Below are positions 1-6,509 of a DNA stretch of 16,708 bases, one piece after another. The first letter of the stretch is position 1. Each line of letters opens with the position of its first letter. A model generated the notes under the pieces. It was not told where the DNA came from. It saw nothing but the letters and a program-made list of their open reading frames with translations, and ran no database searches. A program made the position numbers and the translations under genes. This DNA comes from Clostridiaceae bacterium (GTDB lineage Bacteria > Bacillota > Clostridia > Oscillospirales > Acutalibacteraceae): positions 1-16,708 of the forward strand of contig JAEDGK010000038.1 in NCBI GenBank assembly GCA_016297555.1. Reading direction: 5' to 3'.

Positions 1-13
1 AATAACAATAAAC

Positions 14-51
14 GGGCTGCCGCAAAGGTCTGCGACAGCCCTCTTTTTATT
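14..51 (+). terminator. Rho-independent terminator of an upstream gene
   Basis: An 11-bp stem (14-24 with 31-41, one mismatch) with a 6-nt loop is followed by a T-rich tract (42-51). It presumably ends a gene lying left of the window. The right arm, TGCGACAGCCC, is the exact reverse complement of the core of the terminal repeat of the palindromic element at 2568-2777. Confidence 0.8.
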
Positions 52-52
52 C

Positions 53-87
53 AAAATGACCTCACATTGATTGAGGTCATTTTTTTC
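53..87 (+). terminator. Second terminator-like hairpin in tandem
   Basis: A perfect 12-bp inverted repeat (AAAATGACCTCA at 53-64, its complement at 72-83) with a 7-nt loop runs into seven or more T residues. It ends directly before the -35 box at 88, so it should insulate the alpha-galactosidase promoter from upstream read-through. Confidence 0.8.
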
Positions 88-116
88 TTGCACTTGTCTA
101 AGGGCTTTGGTATAAT
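88..116 (+). promoter_or_regulatory. Sigma-A promoter of the alpha-galactosidase operon
   Basis: TTGCAC (88-93), a 17-bp spacer and a perfect TATAAT (111-116). Transcription should start near 122-124. The ATG at 117 therefore lies outside the transcript, which supports a translation start at 168. Confidence 0.85.
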
Positions 117-167
117 ATGAAAGAGAATTATTATTACCCGTCATATTTTTTGATTGGAGGCTTTGTT

Positions 168-1823
168 ATGAATTTACATTTTACGGTTAAATATAAGAGC
201 GGCGGCAAAACCGTTGAGAGCAGCGAAACCGAAACCGAGCTTTATTCAATAGAAACTGCCGCGCAGCGCAGCAGGCTTACCGTTACGCTTATCCCCAAAA
301 AGACCTTTGAGCTTGTTGAGTTTTATGCTGATTTTGAATACCGTTTCGGTTCTTCCGACAGATTTTTTGCAGGGGGCTATCAGTCGTGGACAAAAACCCG
401 TGAATACACTTGCGATGACATTCAGCGCGGAGTTATAAAGCTTGCCAATGTTTCCAAAATTACCAGCCACATTGCAAGGATTACGAGTGACGAAGGCTTT
501 GTTGAGTATTCCGAAAAGCCCGGAGAGTTTCACAGCCATTGCTATACATACATAAGAAGCGGAGAAAAGCTGAAGCTTTGGGGCTCGCTTGACGAAAGCG
601 CGGGCTTCACATATTTCAAGGTCAGAATGAACGAAAACTATTTTTCAATTCACAGGGAATGTGAAAGGAAAATTGTTTCCGAGCCGTGGAAAGCTTTGGA
701 TATCGTTTATTTTGAGGGCGGATATGACGAGGTCTTTGATAAATATTTTGCAATGCTTCCGACTCCCGAAACAAAAACAGGCACAATGAGCGGTTACACT
801 TCGTGGTACAATTATTTTCAGAAGATTGATGAAAGCATAATTCTGCGTGATCTTGACGGGCTTGACCGTGCAAGCGACGAGGTTTCGATTTTTCAGATTG
901 ATGACGGATATGAAACCTTTGTGGGTGATTGGCTTGACCCCTGCGATAAATTCCCGCACGGAATGAAATATATTGCCGATAAAATTCACGCCAAGGGCTA
1001 CAAGGCGGGCATTTGGCTTGCGCCGTTCAGCTGTCAGCGCGTTTCAAAAACAGCAAAGGAGCATCCCGATTGGCTGATAAAGGACGAAAAAGGTCGTCCG
1101 CAGCTCGGCTGTGTCGGTTGGGGCGGCGCATATACGCTTGATATTTACAATCCTCAGGCGCGTGAATACATAAAGCGGGTTTTCGATACCGTTCTCAACG
1201 GCTGGGGATATGATATGGTTAAGCTCGATTTCCTTTACAGCGAGTGTATAACGCCCAGAAACGGCAAGAGCCGCGGAGAAATAATGCACGATGCGATGAA
1301 GCTTTTGAGGGAATGTGTCGGCGATAAGCTTATTCTCGGCTGCGGCGTGCCCCTCGGCTCTGCATTCGGCTTTGTTGATGCCTGCCGCATAAGCTGCGAT
1401 GTTGACCTTGTATATAACGGCAAATTCTTCAATCACATTCAGGTTTGCAATGAGATTTTAAGCGCACAGTCGGCAATAAATAATTCCGTTTTCCGCCGCC
1501 ACCTTAACGGCAGAGTGTTTATGAATGACCCCGATGTATTTTTCCTCAGAAACAATAATCTGAAATTTACGCAGGAGCAGAAGCTGTTGCTTGCCCGCAT
1601 AAACAATCTGTGCGGCAATGTGCTCTTTGTTTCGGATAACGCAGGGGATTACGATGAAAAACAGCTTGAACTGCTTAAAAAATTCTTTAAAAAGACCGAT
1701 GAAAAAATTACTGCCGCCGAATATGTCGGCGATGATGTAATAGCCATGGAGCTTGAAAGCTCGGGCGAAAGAAAACGCTTTGAATTCAATATCAAAGAGG
1801 GGAAAGTCCTCAAAGACTGTTAA
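168..1823 (+). CDS. Alpha-galactosidase, glycoside hydrolase family 36
   Basis: This enzyme hydrolyses terminal alpha-1,6-galactose from oligosaccharides such as melibiose and raffinose. It has no signal peptide, so it acts in the cytoplasm on imported sugars. The 551-residue length matches the compact GH36 type known from Thermotoga maritima GalA. An N-terminal beta-sandwich (about 1-200) precedes the TIM barrel, which contains FQIDDGY and WLAPF. The likely nucleophile is Asp354 in KLDFLY, and the likely acid/base is Asp411 in RISCD; the 57-residue spacing fits the family. The ATG at 168 is chosen because GGAGG (156-160) sits 7 nt upstream and the earlier in-frame ATG at 117 overlaps the promoter -10 edge. 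The PrsW-like gene follows after 17 nt. galT elsewhere in the window would process the released galactose. Exact substrate preference cannot be read from the sequence. Confidence 0.9.
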   Translation: MNLHFTVKYKSGGKTVESSETETELYSIETAAQRSRLTVTLIPKKTFELVEFYADFEYRFGSSDRFFAGGYQSWTKTREYTCDDIQRGVIKLANVSKITSHIARITSDEGFVEYSEKPGEFHSHCYTYIRSGEKLKLWGSLDESAGFTYFKVRMNENYFSIHRECERKIVSEPWKALDIVYFEGGYDEVFDKYFAMLPTPETKTGTMSGYTSWYNYFQKIDESIILRDLDGLDRASDEVSIFQIDDGYETFVGDWLDPCDKFPHGMKYIADKIHAKGYKAGIWLAPFSCQRVSKTAKEHPDWLIKDEKGRPQLGCVGWGGAYTLDIYNPQAREYIKRVFDTVLNGWGYDMVKLDFLYSECITPRNGKSRGEIMHDAMKLLRECVGDKLILGCGVPLGSAFGFVDACRISCDVDLVYNGKFFNHIQVCNEILSAQSAINNSVFRRHLNGRVFMNDPDVFFLRNNNLKFTQEQKLLLARINNLCGNVLFVSDNAGDYDEKQLELLKKFFKKTDEKITAAEYVGDDVIAMELESSGERKRFEFNIKEGKVLKDC

Positions 1824-1840
1824 AATAGGAGATGTTTTCT

Positions 1841-2560
1841 ATGTTCTTTTTGGCGCCGGTATACTATCTTATTGCTGTTTATGTGCTTGCCGCTGTTTTG
1901 CCGGCATTCTTCCTGATGAAGTACATATACAAGCAAGACACGATTGAGAAAGAGCCTCCGTTTTTGCTCTTGAGCTTAATCCTTCGCGGTGTTTTCGCCG
2001 CTTTGGCTTCCATCGTTTTGGAAATGTTGGGAGAAACCGTTCTGAACTCTTTGGTTGAGCCGGATAACCCCAAATATATTGTTCTTTTGGCTTTTCTGGT
2101 TGTTGCCGCCGTGGAGGAGGGAACAAAGTTTTTCTTCCTTTATCGCAGAACATGGCGTGATTTCAACTTCAACTATCGGTTTGACGGTATTATTTATGCC
2201 GTATTTGTTTCTCTCGGATTTGCAGCCTTTGAGAATATAAAATATGTGTTCAGCTACGGACTTTCCGTAGCGCTGCCCAGAGCAGTCCTGTCAATCCCCG
2301 GGCACATGGGCTTTGCGGTTATGATGGGTCTGTTTTACGGCAGGGCAAAGCTGTGTTATAACTGCGGCAATCGCTTTGGATGCGGAATAAATCTTATCTT
2401 AGGCTATCTCTCCTCTGTGTTTCTCCACGGAGTATATGACACCTGCTGCATGAGCGGAACAACGCAGTCCACATTGATTTTTGTGCTGTTTGTGCTGGTA
2501 ATGTATCTTTCGGTATTCTTGGTAATTAAGCATGAATCAAAAACAGATTCTCCCGTATAA
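1841..2560 (+). CDS. PrsW-family intramembrane glutamic protease
   Basis: This is a 239-residue multi-pass membrane protein. It carries the PrsW family signature: Glu92-Glu93 and Lys96 in EEGTK, FDGIIYA (114-120) followed by FEN (130-132), His155 in PGHMGF, and HGVYD (196-200). Family members such as Bacillus PrsW cut membrane anti-sigma factors such as RsiW to release an ECF sigma factor. Neither an anti-sigma nor a sigma factor gene lies in this window, so the substrate is unknown. The ATG at 1841 is preferred because AGGAG (1827-1831) directly abuts the in-frame ATG at 1832, leaving no room for the ribosome, whereas 1841 has normal spacing. It probably shares a transcript with the alpha-galactosidase upstream (17-nt gap). 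A CPBP-type membrane protease is a less likely alternative. Confidence 0.85.
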   Translation: MFFLAPVYYLIAVYVLAAVLPAFFLMKYIYKQDTIEKEPPFLLLSLILRGVFAALASIVLEMLGETVLNSLVEPDNPKYIVLLAFLVVAAVEEGTKFFFLYRRTWRDFNFNYRFDGIIYAVFVSLGFAAFENIKYVFSYGLSVALPRAVLSIPGHMGFAVMMGLFYGRAKLCYNCGNRFGCGINLILGYLSSVFLHGVYDTCCMSGTTQSTLIFVLFVLVMYLSVFLVIKHESKTDSPV

Positions 2561-2567
2561 ATGATTT

Positions 2568-2777
2568 GGGGCTGTCGCACTAAGCGAAGACCAAAAGAAA
2601 CGAATATAAAAGAAATGGCTTGTATTGGAAATATAACCGATACAAGCCATTTGATTCTTTGCTTGAGATTAAGATTAAATTATTTTTGTTTCTTTTTAGC
2701 CGTTTTTTCCGACTCGGAGTATCTTGATACGCCGTCGTCGGAAGAAAACGGCTTCTTCATCTTATTGCGACAACCCC
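2568..2777. repeat. 210-bp palindromic element with terminal inverted repeats (MITE-like or structured RNA)
   Basis: The ends are GGGGCTGTCGCACTAAG (2568-2584) and CTTATTGCGACAACCCC (2761-2777), a 17-bp inverted repeat with two mismatches that continues imperfectly inward to 2590 and 2754. Inside are two long hairpins. Arm A is 2613-2628 with 2637-2652 (16 bp including one G-U), enclosed by AAAAGAAAC (2593-2601) pairing with GTTTCTTTT (2688-2696). Arm B is 2698-2713 with 2737-2753 (one bulged base), around an inner GTATC/GATAC. The whole element can fold into one branched structure. TGATTT occurs just left (2562-2567) and two bases to the right (2780-2785), a weak candidate target duplication. 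No transposase is present. It lies between convergent genes. A small non-autonomous element or a noncoding RNA both fit. Confidence 0.7.
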
Positions 2778-2784
2778 TTTGATT

Positions 2785-2829
2785 TGAATAAAAACAGCGT
2801 GTAATTCGCAATGAATTGCACGCTGTTTT
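2785..2829 (-). terminator. Terminator of the parvulin-type foldase gene
   Basis: A 17-bp stem (2791-2807 with 2813-2829, one mismatch that is a G-U pair on the plus-strand transcript) has a 5-nt loop. Read on the minus strand it is followed by TTTTTATTC, a good U-tract. On the plus strand the tract is only TTTT, so it may stop prsW transcription less efficiently. Confidence 0.85.
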
Positions 2830-2844
2830 AAAACTGTTATTTAA

Positions 2845-4524
2845 TTATTTTGCCGATGAATAAGCGATGTTCTTTCTGATTTTGTCGCAGAACTTCTTGC
2901 TTACTTTTGCTGTCCATCTTGTATTTTCGTTAATGGGGTAGGAGCCGTCCTCTGCAAGGAGAGCGTCGTTGTAATTTTCAAGAGCCTCGGTACCCTTATT
3001 TTCTCTGATGGTGTTTTTCCAATCAAGGTCATCGGTGTTGTTGCTTACAAAATACATAATGTGATAGCCGTAATCGGTTTCGATTATTCCGCTGTCGCCG
3101 GCTTTTCTTGAGGGGTCAAAGCTCCAATCCTCAAACTCCTGCATATAGCTGTCGCTGACTCTGATGCCTTCGTAAAGACCGCCTGTTGAAGCCGAACCTT
3201 CGTCACCGGTGTTTTCTTCAGCCATTTTCTTGAAAGTATCTTCGGTCTTTTCACCTGCAAGCCACTCATCATAGAGAGCCTTTGCCTTGTCATATGCAGC
3301 CTTCTTCTCTGCCTCGGTAACATTGTCTTCATCCTGTGCTTCAAACTTAATGAGGCAGTGGCGAACATCAACGCTGTTCATTGCATATGAGGGCTTAACG
3401 CTGAAAATGATATAAACGCCGCTTTCACCGGTTATCATTGTTTTGTCGCCTGCTTTGCGTGCGTTATCAAGTGCCCAATCGGCGCCTTCTTCGGTAACGG
3501 CGGAGGTGAGAGTGCTGTATGTTGCGTTTTTGCTCAGAGTGGTGAAATCTTTATCAGAGGGAGTTTCTGCGCCCTCGTTCTTGTATGCGGTTATTGCATC
3601 CGTGAAAGACTTCTCGTCAGTGAGCTTTTCGTAGATTGCCTTAGCCTCTGCGATAACCTTGTTGTTGGCTTCTTCCTGCCTTGCCTTGAGAGCCTCGTCG
3701 GTTTCTCCCTCTTTGGCGGTCAAAGTAGTGAAGTTGAAGGGATAGTAGCGAACATCGGTGTAGTTATAGTTCTTTTTGTTTTCTTCGTATTCCTTCTTGA
3801 TTTCATCGTCGGTGATGCCGTTTTTAAGCTCGTCGCTCTTATCGTTATAGAAATTCTGAGCAAGTGTTTCCATTTCAAGCTGCTTCTTGAAAGACTTTTC
3901 GTTGAAGCCGCCGCCGAAGGACTGCCTGAGATAAGCATTGAGAGAATAGTTGTTTTCAGCAGCCTCTGTTCTGTAATTCTCAATGGTTTCGTTGATTTCA
4001 GCCTGCTCGTCCTCTGTCAGCTTGTAGCCTGCCTTAACAGCCTCGCCGTAGTAAGCGAGAACAAACTGAGCGTGCTCAACTGCTGCATCTGAGAAATGCT
4101 GAGCCCATGTAATGGGGTTGCCGTCTTCATCTTTTTCGGTTGTGTTCTGCTCATCGGGGGCAACGGAAGTGTCAAATCCGACGCTGTAGCCGAGATTTTG
4201 CTGATAATAGTTGGCGTAATATGCCATCTGCTGATACTGGCTTGTGTAGTAATAATTGAACTGTGCTGCGGTTACCTTGGTGTCTCCGATGGTAACTGCG
4301 GTTGCGAGTCTTTCGATAACTCCGAGATCGTCAACAAGCTTCCAAGCAATTCCGCCGACGATTGCAACAGCAAGAACTATGGCGACAACCTTTTTGATTA
4401 TATTGGATGCAGCCGTTCTTTTTTCTATGCTCTTGGCGTTTTGCTTTGCAGCCTTGGCTATCCTTGCTTTTCGCTCCTCACGATAAACCTCAGCCTTGCT
4501 CTTGGAGCTTTCGTTTTTTGCCAT
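2845..4524 (-). CDS. Membrane-anchored parvulin-type peptidyl-prolyl isomerase (PrsA/SurA-like)
   Basis: This 559-residue protein probably helps fold exported proteins on the outer face of the membrane. A very basic N-terminus (1-44) precedes one membrane segment (about 45-62). There is no lipobox, unlike classical PrsA lipoproteins. A SurA-N-like helical region (about 75-250) follows. Residues about 384-495 are a parvulin domain: VRHCLIKF, then GSASTGGLYEG, then SRKAGDSGIIETDYGYHIMYF. Residues about 256-380 look like a second, degenerate copy: VRYYPFNF at its start and ARKAGDKTMITGESGVYIIF at its end align with the same elements. The start has a GGATGAG-type RBS about 9 nt upstream. A promoter lies in the 143-nt gap after the pseudouridine synthase gene, so it can be transcribed alone. 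Isomerase activity is inferred from the fold. Confidence 0.85.
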   Translation of the reverse strand: MAKNESSKSKAEVYREERKARIAKAAKQNAKSIEKRTAASNIIKKVVAIVLAVAIVGGIAWKLVDDLGVIERLATAVTIGDTKVTAAQFNYYYTSQYQQMAYYANYYQQNLGYSVGFDTSVAPDEQNTTEKDEDGNPITWAQHFSDAAVEHAQFVLAYYGEAVKAGYKLTEDEQAEINETIENYRTEAAENNYSLNAYLRQSFGGGFNEKSFKKQLEMETLAQNFYNDKSDELKNGITDDEIKKEYEENKKNYNYTDVRYYPFNFTTLTAKEGETDEALKARQEEANNKVIAEAKAIYEKLTDEKSFTDAITAYKNEGAETPSDKDFTTLSKNATYSTLTSAVTEEGADWALDNARKAGDKTMITGESGVYIIFSVKPSYAMNSVDVRHCLIKFEAQDEDNVTEAEKKAAYDKAKALYDEWLAGEKTEDTFKKMAEENTGDEGSASTGGLYEGIRVSDSYMQEFEDWSFDPSRKAGDSGIIETDYGYHIMYFVSNNTDDLDWKNTIRENKGTEALENYNDALLAEDGSYPINENTRWTAKVSKKFCDKIRKNIAYSSAK

Positions 4525-4589
4525 TAATACTCATCCTTTTCTTCTAAGTATTACTTGCCGATGAAAGTAACTCGGCAGAATGTATATAT

Positions 4590-4618
4590 ATTATACTATT
4601 TTTATAAATTTTACAAGC
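4590..4618 (-). promoter_or_regulatory. Promoter of the parvulin foldase gene
   Basis: On the minus strand a perfect TATAAT (4595-4590) follows a weak -35 around 4612-4618 (CTTGTA with 16-bp or TTGTAA with 15-bp spacing). The leader contains two overlapping small hairpins: TGCCGA/TCGGCA (4556-4561 with 4572-4577) and TTACTT/AAGTAA (4551-4556 with 4565-4570). They cannot both form. Confidence 0.6.
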
Positions 4619-4667
4619 GTTTTTGCAAAAATTTATAGGCAATTTGCATTTTGTTAATAAATTTCTT

Positions 4668-5642
4668 CTATTTTGCGTGCGTCAGAGTTCCGTCAAGAAA
4701 TTCCTGCCTGAACCAAACGTCGGGAACCTCAAAGCTTTTTTCGTTAAGATATTCAAGAATTCCCGCGTCGCTCGTGAAAGCAAATTTCAGCCGATAGGAA
4801 TACAAAAACTGCTTTTTGTAGCCGAGAGGCTTGTTCATGGCGTTTTTTCCGTATTTGCCGTCGCCGAGCAGGGGATGGCCGACGCTTGCAAAGTGCGCCC
4901 TTATCTGATGAGTTCTGCCCGTGAGCAGCTCAACCTCAACAAGGCTCAGCCCGTCTTTTTCGGAAATGACCTCATATTTTGTTTTGATTTGCTTTGTTCC
5001 CCGGCGTTCATTTGTAAAAACCTCAACCTTGTTTTTGCTTTCGTCCTTTGAAAGCCAGCCCGTCAGAGTGCCGCTTTTTTTCTTCATATATCCGTGAATG
5101 ACGCACAGATAATATTTTTCAAGCTCCCTGTCTTTAAGCTTTTGATTAAGTATTCTCAGGCTTTCGGCGTTCTTTGCGGCAATGACTATTCCGCCGGTGT
5201 TGCGGTCAATTCGGTTAACGAGAGCGGGTACGAATGAGTTTTCGTCCTTGGGGTTGTATTCTCCCTTTTCATAAAGATAACGCTTTACTCGGGTTATCAG
5301 AGTGTCGTTATATTCTTTTTCGTCGGGGTGAGAGAGAAGCCCGACTTTTTTATTGAGGAGCATAATGTTTTCGTCCTCATAGACGATATCAAGCTTTGAG
5401 GAGGCGGAAAGAAAATCGTAATGCTCGTCGGCGGGCGCAAAAAACTCATCGTTTATATACATATCTATTTTGTCGCCCTGCTCAAGCTTCATTGCAATGT
5501 CGCCCTTTTTTGAGTTGACCTTTATCCGCTTTGTTCGGATATATTTATACATAAGCGATTTCGGAAGTGCGGGAACCGCCTTTGAAATGAATTTATCGAG
5601 GCGCTGCCCCGCATCGTTTTTTGAAATCAAAAATGTTTTCAA
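4668..5642 (-). CDS. RluA-family ribosomal RNA pseudouridine synthase (RluC/RluD type)
   Basis: This enzyme isomerises specific uridines, most likely in 23S rRNA, to pseudouridine in the cytoplasm. The 324-residue protein has an N-terminal S4 RNA-binding domain (about 12-60, starting GQRLDKFI). The catalytic domain carries NRIDRNTGG with Asp146 as the expected catalytic residue, and the conserved LTGRTHQIRAHF (240-251) and GHPLLGDGKYG (255-265). The start is a TTG at 5642-5640: GGAGAG lies 6 nt upstream, and the first internal ATG would delete much of the S4 domain. I saw no clear promoter in the 115-nt gap to the divergent radC-like gene. The target uridine cannot be assigned by eye. Confidence 0.9.
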   Translation of the reverse strand: MKTFLISKNDAGQRLDKFISKAVPALPKSLMYKYIRTKRIKVNSKKGDIAMKLEQGDKIDMYINDEFFAPADEHYDFLSASSKLDIVYEDENIMLLNKKVGLLSHPDEKEYNDTLITRVKRYLYEKGEYNPKDENSFVPALVNRIDRNTGGIVIAAKNAESLRILNQKLKDRELEKYYLCVIHGYMKKKSGTLTGWLSKDESKNKVEVFTNERRGTKQIKTKYEVISEKDGLSLVEVELLTGRTHQIRAHFASVGHPLLGDGKYGKNAMNKPLGYKKQFLYSYRLKFAFTSDAGILEYLNEKSFEVPDVWFRQEFLDGTLTHAK

Positions 5643-5693
5643 TGCTATCTCTCCGAATTTTTTTGTTTTTTAGTCCGCCGCCGCAAAAATCTC

Positions 5694-5722
5694 TTTTCAA
5701 ACGGCGGGTTTTGGTGTATACT
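5694..5722 (+). promoter_or_regulatory. Probable promoter of the radC-like gene
   Basis: TTTTCA (5694-5699), a 17-bp spacer and TATACT (5717-5722), about 35 nt upstream of the GTG start. The -35 box matches consensus at 4 of 6 positions. Confidence 0.5.
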
Positions 5723-5757
5723 GAATTTATATATCAAATCCGTAAAGGGGCGTTACC

Positions 5758-6453
5758 GTGAGCGGAAACAACATTCATCAAAATCACAGGGCAAGAATAA
5801 GGGAGACTTTCAGGAAGGCAGGCGTTGAGGGTATGCCCGACCACAGCCTGCTTGAGCTTCTGCTTTTTTATTCCATTCCGAGAAAAGATACCAACGAGCT
5901 TGCCCACAGGCTGATTGAAACCTTTGGCTCGCTGAGGGGTGTTTTTGACGCTCCTTATGAAAGGCTGCTTGAGGTTGAGGGCATGGGCGAAAGCTCGGCA
6001 CTTCTGATTTCGATGATTCCCGGTATATGCAGACGCTATGCGGAAAGCTCACAGGCGCGCAGGATAAATCTGTCGGAGCCGGAAGCCGCCGCCGAATATG
6101 CAGTCAAAAAATATCTGGGCTGCCGAAAAGAAGTGTTTTATATGCTTTGCCTTGATGCGCTCGGCAATCTGCTTAATTGCTGTAAGCTTTCGGAGGGAAC
6201 GCCCGGCAGCGTGCTCGTTGATAAACGGGCTATGCTTGAAACCGCTTTCAGAAACAACGCCGATAAGGTTATTTTTATGCACAATCACCCCAACGGCATA
6301 GCCGCGCCGTCAAAAGAGGATTTGACCGTGACAAGTGAGCTTGCGGGCTTGCTTGCAGGCGTAGGAATAAGGCTTGCCGATCATATTATTGTGGCAGGCG
6401 ACGAAACGGTTTCGCTTGCACAAATTCCGAAATTTAAAACATTATTTATATAA
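5758..6453 (+). CDS. radC: RadC-family JAB/MPN-domain protein
   Basis: The 231-residue protein has the usual RadC length and layout. A helix-hairpin-helix segment (about 68-86, LEVEGMGESSALLI) is followed by a JAB metalloprotease-like domain with the JAMM motif His175-x-His177-Pro-Asn-Gly...Ser185-x-x-Asp188. The family was first linked to DNA repair in E. coli, but that role has been disputed, so its biochemical function is uncertain. The start is GTG at 5758, with AAAGGGG (5744-5750) 7 nt upstream. The gene stands alone with its own promoter and terminator. All JAMM ligands are present, so the metal site should be intact. Confidence 0.9.
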   Translation: MSGNNIHQNHRARIRETFRKAGVEGMPDHSLLELLLFYSIPRKDTNELAHRLIETFGSLRGVFDAPYERLLEVEGMGESSALLISMIPGICRRYAESSQARRINLSEPEAAAEYAVKKYLGCRKEVFYMLCLDALGNLLNCCKLSEGTPGSVLVDKRAMLETAFRNNADKVIFMHNHPNGIAAPSKEDLTVTSELAGLLAGVGIRLADHIIVAGDETVSLAQIPKFKTLFI

Positions 6454-6456
6454 TTG

Positions 6457-6500
6457 ACGGCTGTATCATTCCGATACAGCCGCCGTTATTTTTAATAACG
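6457..6500 (+). terminator. Terminator of the radC-like gene
   Basis: GGCTGTATC (6459-6467) pairs perfectly with 6473-6481 across a 5-nt loop, followed by GCCGTTATTTTT. A second small hairpin, GTTATT/AATAAC (6485-6490 with 6494-6499), overlaps the tail. It sits between convergent genes and may serve both strands. Confidence 0.7.
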
Positions 6501-6509
6501 CTTTTTAAA

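Noticed and set aside
117..167. Upstream ATG extension of the alpha-galactosidase
   Set aside because: It starts at the base after the -10 box, before the expected transcription start, and lacks an RBS. The ATG at 168 has a strong one.
2561..2782. A 73-codon ORF directly after the prsW stop
   Set aside because: It coincides with the palindromic element from end to end, has no RBS of its own, and its composition follows the hairpins. It is best explained as a by-product of the repeat.
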